NCBI GenBank assembly: GCA_022841345.1 | Contig: JALHRR010000007.1 | Coordinates: forward strand, 62,001-126,000 | Source: Saprospiraceae bacterium | Lineage (GTDB): Bacteria; Bacteroidota; Bacteroidia; Chitinophagales; Saprospiraceae | Reading direction: 5' to 3' | DNA length: 64,000 bases | Part shown: positions 42,926-50,149 of the stretch, one piece after another | Numbering within the stretch: position 1 is the stretch's first letter | Layout: every line of letters starts with the position of its first letter | Translations under genes and position numbers: made by a program | Notes under the pieces: model-generated | Told to the model about the DNA's origin: nothing | Databases searched by the model: none | Seen by the model: the letters and a program-made list of their open reading frames with translations, nothing else

Positions 42926-43411
42926 GTTATGTTAATATGCCGCGAACAAAAATAACCTAATGAAGACAATATAATTTTAATTTATACATCTCCCAAATTG
43001 TTGAATACAGTTTTCATGCCAATTATAAAAATCTGCTCCGTATTAAGTTCCAAAGATAATTTATTTGCATAAATAACAGAATTTTATAATATGTATAATT
43101 CTGTTATTTATTTATTATGGAGTCTGAATCTGGGAAAAACCAGGTTTCATTATTTCATTTTTGAAATCATCATGAGAAGCATGTCAACCAAATACTACAG
43201 AGAATAAATATTCTTGAAAATTCTTCATTTATTCAGCCATCCATATTTGAATAATTAATTTGTCAGGATATAAAATGAATTAGATCATAACCAATTTGCC
43301 ACTCTACATGAAAGATTTATTTCATATATAATTGCTTTAATTCAATATTATTCTCTATGTTCGTATGAGTTTTAATTGTGAGAGTATAAATACCCGGTAC
43401 ATAAAAAATAT
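42926..43411. promoter_or_regulatory. 486-nt divergent control region with a perfect 13-bp inverted repeat
   Basis: This AT-rich region separates the ThiF operon and the divergent receiver gene. AAATAACAGAATT (43071-43083) is repeated perfectly inverted as AATTCTGTTATTT (43097-43109) around a 13-nt loop. A dimeric regulator site or an attenuator hairpin is possible. No ORF is seen. On the plus side, TTG (43332-43334), 21 nt and TATGTTCG (43356-43363) form a candidate promoter for the receiver gene. Confidence 0.55.
42947..42954 (-). promoter_or_regulatory. Promoter -7 box of the ThiF operon
   Basis: The minus strand reads TATTTTTG, an exact TAnnTTTG, 21 nt before the start codon. The best TTG upstream is too close (13 nt), so the -33 element is unclear. 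Confidence 0.4.
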
Positions 43412-43879
43412 ATGTCTGAAACTAAGCCTATCCGGATATTATATGTAGATGATGAGATGAATAATCTTGTGTCCATGAAGGCGACGTTTCGTCATGATTT
43501 TAAGATTTATACTGCTATTTCAGGCATGGAAGGTCTTGAGTTTTTAAAGAAGGAACAGGTTGATATTATTATCACCGACCAGAGGATGCCTGAGATGACC
43601 GGTGTAGAATTTTTGGAACAAGTGATAAAGCTCTATCCGGATCCTGTACGGATTTTGTTGACAGGTTATACAGATCTTCAGGCAGTCATCGATGCCGTCA
43701 ATAAAGGTAAAATTTATTACTACCTCAATAAACCATGGGATCCTCAGCAACTGAAAACTACCATCCAAAACGGGTATGAGATTTATCAGCTCAGAGAGGA
43801 GAATTTAAATTTGATCAAAGAATTGGAAAGAGTGAATGAGCAGCTGGAATTTTTGCTCAGGCAAAAGCTACTTTCATAG
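43412..43879 (+). CDS. Response regulator receiver protein with coiled-coil tail
   Basis: The 155-residue product is a receiver domain (LYVDDEMNN, IITDQRMPEMTG with the acceptor Asp, YLNKPW) followed by a helical tail (REENLNLIKELERVNEQLEFLLRQ, about 130-152) that could dimerise. It is clearly paralogous to the receiver part of the hybrid kinase at 37830-38927: both share the DDE-NNL, DQRMP, PDP-RILLTG and LQAVIDA-NKG segments. A transcription-output domain is absent. It is divergent from the ThiF operon and probably works in the same circuit. Confidence 0.92.
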   Translation: MSETKPIRILYVDDEMNNLVSMKATFRHDFKIYTAISGMEGLEFLKKEQVDIIITDQRMPEMTGVEFLEQVIKLYPDPVRILLTGYTDLQAVIDAVNKGKIYYYLNKPWDPQQLKTTIQNGYEIYQLREENLNLIKELERVNEQLEFLLRQKLLS

Positions 43880-43941
43880 ATTAATTTTATTTGGAAATTC
43901 AATCCAAACATCCACATTAATTAAATTCAGAAGAGCAATAC

Positions 43942-45399
43942 ATGCAGCAATTTTTGGGCATACATCGCGGATATTTTACTTTAATTTTTGCTATTCTTTT
44001 ATGTCTGTTCTTTCAGCTTTCAAATGCACCTGAAGGTTTTCCTCCATTGGGCTGGAAGTTGCTGGGAATTGCACTTTTGATGATTGTTTTCTGGATTAGT
44101 GAGTGGGTACCTTTTGCTGTAACTGCCCTGATTCCTTTGCTCTTATTTCCTACCTGCGGAATTTCCAATTTTAAAGATGCAGCTGCTCCATATGCCAATC
44201 CGGTAATTTTCCTTTTTCTGGGAGGATTTCTCATTGCTATTGCACTGGAGAAAACGGAATTGCACAAACGAATAGCTCTGAACATTATTAAAAGAACCGG
44301 TACCTCCTTTACTGGTGTATTATTTGGTTTTATGCTGGCTACGGCACTTCTGAGCATGTGGATAAGCAATACGGCCACCACAGTTATGATGGTGGCAATT
44401 GCAGTGCCTGCCATACAGATGATTTTCAGCAAGGATGAAAATACTGCTCACCGGACCCGCTTTGCTACTTTTTTGTTGCTGGGGATTGCCTATTCATCCA
44501 GTATCGGAGGAATATCTACTATCATCGGTACCCCGCCTAATGCCGTTTTATACGGACTTCTTGAATCCACGCAAGGAATCGAGCTGGGATTTGTTCAATG
44601 GATGGGATATGCATTTCCCATTGCCATTATGATGTTCTTCGCGGTTTATCTATACTTTAAATCAAAATTAAAAACCCTCAATCAAAGAGAAGATAGCAGG
44701 ACTTTAAAATCAATGGCAGTAAGCCCTCTGAAGGAAATGGGAAAGTTCAGCAGGGCTCAAAAGATTGTAGGTTCTATTTTTTTATTAACTGTTTTTCTAT
44801 GGTTTTTCAGATCACTGATCAATGACTGGCTGGGGGCAAAATTCCTGGATGATACGGTCATCGCTTTGCTCGGAGGGGTATTACCATTTCTCATCCCTGT
44901 AAAATTTGGCACCAAATCATTCATTGTTAAATGGGAAGATACGCTGCATCTGCCATGGAATATCTTGTTACTCTTTGGAGGAGGTTTGAGCTTAGCTGCT
45001 GCAATGGAAACTACCGGATTGGTTAGTTGGGCAGCAAACTGGCTGGTAAATTCTTCCGGTTCATCACTAATATTAATGTCAATTTTACTTCCTTTAATCA
45101 TGTTATTTTTAACTGAATTAATGGGGAATGTAGCGTTGGCTTCCCTCTTTCTTCCATTGACTATCCAGATTTCCACAATACTGGGGGTTCCTGTGGAATA
45201 TTTCGCTTTTCCGGCAACAATCGCATCCAGTTTCGCCTTCATGCTGCCCGTATCCACTCCTCCGAATGCCATTGTGTATGGACTGGGTTATTTCAGTGTC
45301 AGACAAATGATGAGAAGTGGATTTTGGTTCAATGTCATAGGAATCGCCATCATTGTTCTTTACAATCTGCTTTACTTTTTTGTTTTTAAAAGCAAGTAA
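43942..45399 (+). CDS. DASS-family (SLC13) sodium/anion symporter
   Basis: The 485-residue product has about 11 hydrophobic segments and the two divacid symporter signatures: SNTATTVMM (about 134-142) and TPPNAIVYG in the second half, which bind Na+ and the dicarboxylate. LGGFLIAIALEKTELHKRIAL and IGTPPNAVLYG support the call. It would import a dicarboxylate or sulfate-like anion; the exact substrate is not predictable. Inner membrane. It starts 62 nt after the receiver gene. Confidence 0.93.
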   Translation: MQQFLGIHRGYFTLIFAILLCLFFQLSNAPEGFPPLGWKLLGIALLMIVFWISEWVPFAVTALIPLLLFPTCGISNFKDAAAPYANPVIFLFLGGFLIAIALEKTELHKRIALNIIKRTGTSFTGVLFGFMLATALLSMWISNTATTVMMVAIAVPAIQMIFSKDENTAHRTRFATFLLLGIAYSSSIGGISTIIGTPPNAVLYGLLESTQGIELGFVQWMGYAFPIAIMMFFAVYLYFKSKLKTLNQREDSRTLKSMAVSPLKEMGKFSRAQKIVGSIFLLTVFLWFFRSLINDWLGAKFLDDTVIALLGGVLPFLIPVKFGTKSFIVKWEDTLHLPWNILLLFGGGLSLAAAMETTGLVSWAANWLVNSSGSSLILMSILLPLIMLFLTELMGNVALASLFLPLTIQISTILGVPVEYFAFPATIASSFAFMLPVSTPPNAIVYGLGYFSVRQMMRSGFWFNVIGIAIIVLYNLLYFFVFKSK

Positions 45400-45454
45400 T
45401 TTCAACACTTCGGCTTCATTTCTGTTTATAAACCTTAGTTAATTACTACCATCT

Positions 45455-46177
45455 ATGGTATCCACTTTTTACCTAATCTTATTTCACCTTGCATTTTCAG
45501 GTATGTCAGCGTTTGCACAAGTTTCCACATCAGATCCAAAACCCGTTTTATATTATGTGTACGACCCACTTTGTGGATGGTGCTACGGATTCTCTCCTGT
45601 GATTACCAGAATTCATGAGAATTGGAAAGATAAAATTGATATAGAAGTCATTTCAGGTGGAATGATACTGGAGGGTAGGGTAGGGCCGGTTTCAGAAGTA
45701 GCGCCTTATATAAAAACGGCTTATAAAAGAGTAGAAGAAGCCACCGGCGTAACATTTGGTGATGCTTATCTGGCCGATTTGTTGGGAGAAGGAAAAACAA
45801 TCATGAATTCCTGGTATCTCTGTGTAGCCATGACTGCTTTCAAATCGTTTGACACAAAGAATCAGGTTGCCTTTGCTTCAGCATTGCAGAAAGCTGTCTA
45901 TTTTGATGGGATGCCACCGGAGGATACGGCATCTATAGTGCAGCTTGCTTCCACTTTTGGGATAGATAAATCGGCCTACGAAACGGCTTTTCAATCAGAA
46001 GAAATCAAGTACGCGACAAAGCAGGAATTTCAGTTTGCAGAAGATTTGAGTGCGACCGGATTTCCTACACTAGTCATCAAAGTAGGGGAAGAATACTTCC
46101 TGATGGCAAGGGGCTATGTGAGCTATGAAGTTCTTTCTGAAAGAATTGAGAAGGCCTTACAACCGGTCACAAAATAA
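45455..46177 (+). CDS. DsbA-family (FrnE-like) thioredoxin-fold oxidoreductase, exported
   Basis: The 240-residue product starts with a signal peptide (hydrophobic run to GMSAFAQ), then a thioredoxin-fold domain: YVYDPLCGWCYGF with the CGWC active site (C40, C43), a helical insert, and the cis-Pro loop ATGFPTLVI. This resembles the FrnE/DsbA clan (2-hydroxychromene isomerase-like), which in Bacteroidota is often periplasmic. It probably introduces or isomerises disulfides outside the cytoplasm. It begins 55 nt after the DASS gene. Confidence 0.9.
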   Translation: MVSTFYLILFHLAFSGMSAFAQVSTSDPKPVLYYVYDPLCGWCYGFSPVITRIHENWKDKIDIEVISGGMILEGRVGPVSEVAPYIKTAYKRVEEATGVTFGDAYLADLLGEGKTIMNSWYLCVAMTAFKSFDTKNQVAFASALQKAVYFDGMPPEDTASIVQLASTFGIDKSAYETAFQSEEIKYATKQEFQFAEDLSATGFPTLVIKVGEEYFLMARGYVSYEVLSERIEKALQPVTK

Positions 46178-46239
46178 GCTTTTAGCGAAATTTTTATTAT
46201 ATTGCATATTCACCATTTAATTACATAAATCAACACAAC

Positions 46240-47070
46240 ATGATGAAAAAATTATTATTCATTTTACCGGCTCTGTTACTATACGTATCATCCTCTGCAC
46301 AATTGACATTGCCTCAGCCAAGTTTGAAAGCATTAGTCACACAGACTGCGGGCCTTACGGATATCACGATTGATTATTCCAGCCCTGCAGTCAAAAACAG
46401 AACGATATGGGGAGGACTTCTCGGTTATGAGCAGGTGTGGAGAGCAGGTGCGAATGCATCTACCAAAATTACTTTCAGCGAAGACGTTATGATCGATGGC
46501 AAGGACGTTAAAAAAGGAACTTACTCTGTATTCATTATTCCAAGAAAAGATGCTGACTGGAACTTTATACTCAATAGTGTTGCTACAGCCGGCGAAGGCA
46601 ATAGAAAAGAAGCTGATGATGTGGTAAATGTAAAAGTAAAACCTACAGCAGTGCCTCACCGTGAGAGACTGGCATACAGTGTGGTTGACTTTGACAATGA
46701 CAAAGCTACCATCCAGATGGAATGGGAAAAAATGAGAGTTTCTGTTCCTGTTAAACTACATACCGCTAAGCAGGCAGAAGCGAATCTAAACCGTCTGAAC
46801 AACACCTGGAGAGATTACAACAATGCTGCAAGATATGCACTGGAAACAGGCAATCACGACAAAGCTCTTGGTTATGTAAACACCTCTATTCAATTAACTG
46901 ACCACTGGTGGAACAACTGGACAAAGGCACAGGTATTGAACGGTATGGGTAAAAACAAAGAAGCTTACGAAGCTGCTTCCAAAGCTAAGAAAATGGGAGA
47001 TGAAAACCCTGACGGATTCTTCTTCAAGGAAGATGTAGAAATGGCTTTAAAGAACTGGAAGAAAATGTAA
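46240..47070 (+). CDS. DUF2911 domain protein, secreted
   Basis: The 276-residue product has a signal peptide (MMKKLLFILPALLLYVSSSAQ), then a DUF2911 region: SSPAVKNRTIWGGLLGYEQVWRAGANASTKITF (in parts), KKGTYSVFIIP and the C-terminal repeat-like helices. Residues 190-275 form TPR-like helices (NNAARYALETGNHDKALGYVNTSIQL). DUF2911 is Bacteroidota-rich and of unknown role. A hairpin terminator follows directly. Confidence 0.9.
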   Translation: MMKKLLFILPALLLYVSSSAQLTLPQPSLKALVTQTAGLTDITIDYSSPAVKNRTIWGGLLGYEQVWRAGANASTKITFSEDVMIDGKDVKKGTYSVFIIPRKDADWNFILNSVATAGEGNRKEADDVVNVKVKPTAVPHRERLAYSVVDFDNDKATIQMEWEKMRVSVPVKLHTAKQAEANLNRLNNTWRDYNNAARYALETGNHDKALGYVNTSIQLTDHWWNNWTKAQVLNGMGKNKEAYEAASKAKKMGDENPDGFFFKEDVEMALKNWKKM

Positions 47071-47098
47071 TTTGATCTGATACATTGAATTTCAAAAG

Positions 47099-47132
47099 GA
47101 GCACCATAGCAATTATGTTGCTCTTTTTTTTT
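47099..47132 (+). terminator. Rho-independent terminator after the DUF2911 gene
   Basis: Stem GAGCA-CATA / TATG-TGCTC with a GCAAT loop (47099-47122), followed by a T run of about nine. It lies 29 nt after the stop. Confidence 0.85.
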
Positions 47133-47171
47133 GGTGTTGTGAAACCACAAGTGTGCTGATTATGAATGTGC

Positions 47172-47220
47172 TTATCGGTTAATTGGTTAAAAGTTTAATC
47201 GAGGTGTGAGTGGGCGTGGT
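47172..47220 (+). repeat. GGTTAATtGGTTAA...GGTGTGAGTGGGCGTG element
   Basis: The element reads ATCGGTTAATTGGTTAA, then TTTAATCGAGGTGTGAGTGGG and CGTG. Close copies lie at 23931-23972 (same strand) and 10207-10263 (opposite strand). It is joined directly to the 52-bp minisatellite. Confidence 0.6.
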
Positions 47221-47230
47221 TTGTGCGGTG

Positions 47231-47515
47231 TTAAGGAAGATTGATAAGATTGTTGTGTTGAGTGTGAGTTTTTTGTGGTGAGTGTGAGAAGATTGATAAG
47301 ATTGTTGTGTAGGGTGCGAGTGTTTTGTGAGGAGTGTGGGAAGATTGATAAGATTGTTGTGTTGAGTGTGAGTTTTTTGTGGTGAGTGTGAGAAGATTGA
47401 TAAGATTGTTGTGTAGGGTGCGAGTGTTTTGTGGTGAGTGTGGGAAGATTGATAAGATTGTTGTGGTGAGTGCGAGTGTTTTGTGAGGAGTGTGGCAGAT
47501 TGATAAGATTGAGAT
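47231..47515 (+). repeat. 52-bp tandem repeat (minisatellite), about five and a half units
   Basis: Units begin GAAGATTGATAAGATTGTTG and continue with GT-rich sequence (TGAGTGTGAGTTTTTTGTGGTGAG type). Adjacent units alternate between two versions, so the pattern also repeats every 104 bp. 52 is not a multiple of 3; spurious frames (to 108 codons) result. Relatives of the core, reverse-complemented (CAATCTTATCAATC), lie at 3085-3255, 21940-22110 and 32340-32449. Confidence 0.9.
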
Positions 47516-47655
47516 ATAGAAAATCGGTTTCGGTTGTTTCAAATCTTGTATAAACACTTGTGCAATCGTCAGATAATCAATATGTTATGAACAAATAAAA
47601 GCATGTGATTGGCACAGCTTTATTCAAAAATTGGCTGCTTATTTGGCTGTTCAAA

Positions 47656-47696
47656 TCTGAAACCTGAAAGACTGAAACCTGAAACCTGAAATCTGA
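47656..47696 (+). repeat. Heptanucleotide repeat CCTGAAA
   Basis: Units TCTGAAA, CCTGAAA, GACTGAAA, CCTGAAA, CCTGAAA, TCTGA: period 7 with one 8-bp unit. It lies just downstream of the UbiD gene stop. Confidence 0.85.
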
Positions 47697-47700
47697 TTTT

Positions 47701-49536
47701 TCATCCCCCCCATTTCTCCAGCACAGCTCCTTTCTTAAACAAATGTTCAATTCTCCGGATACTGGCAGGATCTTCTTCCAGTCCGGGTGCATGATGCAAT
47801 TTGATGCGCGCATCTATGATCAGAGATCCACGACATCCCCAATGCTTGTGTTCTGTAAAGCTATCAACTCCATGAATATCATGTGATGGATTGGCCCTGG
47901 TAAAGGTAACCCACACGAAATTATTGATATTAGTTGCTGTAAATTTGCTATTGTCTGCTATGACAATCAGAGGGAATGACGACAGATTCTGAGCTTGCAA
48001 TATATCCGTCAATTGCTTTATCTCTGTCTCTGCAGAAGATTGACCTTTCCAGGTATTTCCTTGTAAAATAAGCACCCCCGGCAGTGCGATATGGGGCTCG
48101 CTGAATCCTTCCATTAATTTCAGATCAGCAGGTATTTCTGTGCCGAGTGTTCTGATAGCCGGGCCACAAGCTGCTATGACTACTTTGCTTCCGGCATTCC
48201 ATCCTGAACCTGAGTAGTCCAGAGTATCGATAGTTGTTTTAGTTTGAAAATGCAGATCTCTGGTCCAGTCTACTCTTTCCAGCATATGCCTGAAGAATTG
48301 AGGAAGATTTTTAGCGCTCAATTCGGGATGATCGTTTGCAGCAGCAATCCATAAGAATTTAGCGAGGGAAGTCTGCCCACTGCCCAGTATTCTGTTGGCT
48401 ATTGTTAAAATTTCTTCCGGTTTCTGATCTCTGAAGGGCATATATCGCTCCCATCCGATAGCCACCAATAATGGATGCACTCCTGCAGCATCTACGGCAT
48501 TGATTTCTTTCACTCCGGGGAATTCCACCGCTGTCAATTCTTTTACCAGCTGATGTATCAAATACCCGAAACTGGAATCCTCCGCCGGCGGTCTTCCTAC
48601 GACGGTAAAGTGCCAAAGCGGATCTTTTCTGTGATAAACTTTGTCCACCTTCATCACAGGAAAGTCATGCGCCAAACTATAATATCCCAGGTGATCTCCG
48701 AAGGGACCTTCTTTCTTTTTCTGATTTTTTAAAATTTCTCCGGTGATCACAAAGTCTGCATCAGATGAGATGATATAAGCATCTTCTCTGTTGTAACGAA
48801 ATCTCCTGCCATTGAGCAAGCCTGCAAATGTCAGTTCTGACAATCCCTCCGGCAGCGGCATGATTGCTGAAAATGCATTCGAAGGCGGTCCTCCCACAAA
48901 AATACTGACTCTGAAAGGATGTCCCAGCCGGTTGTATTTTTCATGATGCACCCCGATTCCCCTGTGAATCTGATAGTGCAGTCCGATTTCTTCATTGGGC
49001 AAATAATCATTTCCTGAAATCTGAATTCTGTACATTCCCAGATTGGACTGCATAATGGAATTATTCTCAGGGTCCTGACTCATCACTTGAGGTAATGTGA
49101 TAAATGCACCTCCGTCCATCGGCCAGGATTTGATCTGTGGCAATTGATTGATAGTCGTAGTACCGTATTTGACCGGACTACCCATGATACTTTTCATCGG
49201 AAGTCCTGTCAATGCAGTGAAAGGGGTAGTGGCGTATTTCATCGGTGCCTTTAAGAACCGGGAAAAATCTGCCTTCAGCTCGATTACTTTTTGCACTCTC
49301 TGCAATGTATTCCTGAATATAAATTCTGTCCTTTCAATTGTGCCATAGATATTGGAAATAGCCTGAAATGGGCTGCCTTTTACGTTTTCAAAGAGAAGGG
49401 CTGGGCCACCTTTTTCAAATACCCTGCGATGTATGGCAGCCATATCGAGATTCGGATCGACTTCCTCTTTTATTCTAACCAGTTGGCCGGATTTTTCAAG
49501 ATCATTTGCACAGTCTCTCAGACTTTTGTAAGTCAT
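47701..49536 (-). CDS. UbiD-family (de)carboxylase
   Basis: The 611-residue product is in the UbiD family length range for Bacteroidota. It shows conserved family segments: GGPALLFENVKGS (44-56), EEIGLHYQIHRGIGVHHEKY in the central region, FVGGPPSNAFSAIMPLPEG, KEGPFGDHLGYYSL and the C-terminal HDIHGVDSFTEHKHWGCRGSLIIDARIK (in parts). UbiD enzymes use prenylated FMN made by UbiX and decarboxylate aromatic or unsaturated acids, for example in menaquinone/ubiquinone synthesis. The specific substrate is not readable here; no UbiX gene is adjacent. Cytoplasmic. Confidence 0.92.
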   Translation of the reverse strand: MTYKSLRDCANDLEKSGQLVRIKEEVDPNLDMAAIHRRVFEKGGPALLFENVKGSPFQAISNIYGTIERTEFIFRNTLQRVQKVIELKADFSRFLKAPMKYATTPFTALTGLPMKSIMGSPVKYGTTTINQLPQIKSWPMDGGAFITLPQVMSQDPENNSIMQSNLGMYRIQISGNDYLPNEEIGLHYQIHRGIGVHHEKYNRLGHPFRVSIFVGGPPSNAFSAIMPLPEGLSELTFAGLLNGRRFRYNREDAYIISSDADFVITGEILKNQKKKEGPFGDHLGYYSLAHDFPVMKVDKVYHRKDPLWHFTVVGRPPAEDSSFGYLIHQLVKELTAVEFPGVKEINAVDAAGVHPLLVAIGWERYMPFRDQKPEEILTIANRILGSGQTSLAKFLWIAAANDHPELSAKNLPQFFRHMLERVDWTRDLHFQTKTTIDTLDYSGSGWNAGSKVVIAACGPAIRTLGTEIPADLKLMEGFSEPHIALPGVLILQGNTWKGQSSAETEIKQLTDILQAQNLSSFPLIVIADNSKFTATNINNFVWVTFTRANPSHDIHGVDSFTEHKHWGCRGSLIIDARIKLHHAPGLEEDPASIRRIEHLFKKGAVLEKWGG

Positions 49537-49771
49537 ATGTATTTATTTTTCATGCTATTGATCCAATATAGGACCCTTGCCATTATTTCCTGCACCTTAA
49601 AGCATAAAATGTAAAAATTGTTGACATAACAATGTCAAATATGGAGAGAATGGATGGTGATTGTGAATGTTTCTAAATTGCAAATTGTGTAGGGGTAGAC
49701 GCAAGGCATTGCGTTTCTACGTGCGAATCATTAATTGTTTTTTCTGAGGTAGACTGTCATATATTGGGGCT

Positions 49772-49941
49772 GTGATGTCTTTCGGCGCCTTCGGCTTCAA
49801 AGGTGATGTTTCTTCGTGGCTACGCCCCGAAGAAGTGATGTCTCCGAAATAAATTGTCTGCTTCGCAGTCAATTTATTTCGGAGGTGATGTGCTCCGCGA
49901 GGTTCGTTCCTCACTCTCGGCAGGCGCGAAGCTCGCGGTTG
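49772..49941 (+). repeat. Hairpin array B: GTGATGT-spaced triple hairpin
   Basis: Exact GTGATGT spacers at 49772, 49803, 49835 and 49885 separate stems of 24 nt (CTTT/AAAG with GCC-TTC-GGC tip), 25 nt (TTCTTCG/CGAAGAA with a GGC-TAC-GCC tip) and 43 nt. The last has CTCCGAAATAAATTG (49842-49856) paired perfectly with CAATTTATTTCGGAG (49870-49884), with CTGCTTCGCAG in the loop. Spacers plus stems span exactly 120 nt (49772-49891). GCTCGCGGTTG at 49931-49941 repeats the 3' flank of array A. Confidence 0.85.
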
Positions 49942-50095
49942 AGTTTTGAGTTTGTGTGTGTGTAAGCGAATATAACATGCATTTTATCATGATTGGTAGA
50001 GTTATCTTTTACAAGCACACTCTGCACCCGCACCCGGCTGTTTTCTCTACCCGCTCGTATTCCGCCTAAACGCCTAAACGGCTGTTTGGCTGTTA

Positions 50096-50144
50096 ACTTA
50101 CCACTTACCACTTACTCCTTACTCCTTACTACTTATTCCTTACC
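50096..50144 (+). repeat. Heptanucleotide repeat ACTTACC x7
   Basis: Seven exact 7-bp units: ACTTACC, ACTTACC, ACTTACT, CCTTACT, CCTTACT, ACTTATT, CCTTACC. It ends 5 nt before the stop-codon end of the giant PKD gene. Confidence 0.9.
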
Positions 50145-50149
50145 CCTTT

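Larger units (their letters stand above)
49537..50149. other. 613-nt gap holding hairpin array B and heptamer repeats
   Basis: 49537-49770 has no clear feature apart from GCAAGGCATTGC at about 49702. Array B follows (49772-49941), then a GT-rich stretch (GAGTTTTGAGTTTGTGTGTG), CGCCTAAA twice (50063-50078), GGCTGTTTGGCTGTTAAC, and an ACTTACC heptamer array. Open frames here are repeat-derived. Confidence 0.6.

Noticed and set aside
44757-45272. 171-residue antisense frame in the DASS gene
   Set aside because: The plus strand encodes a clear membrane transporter; the antisense frame has no family features.
47231-47557. CRISPR array
   Set aside because: Units are contiguous 52-bp repeats with no unique spacers of constant length, and no cas genes are in the window.
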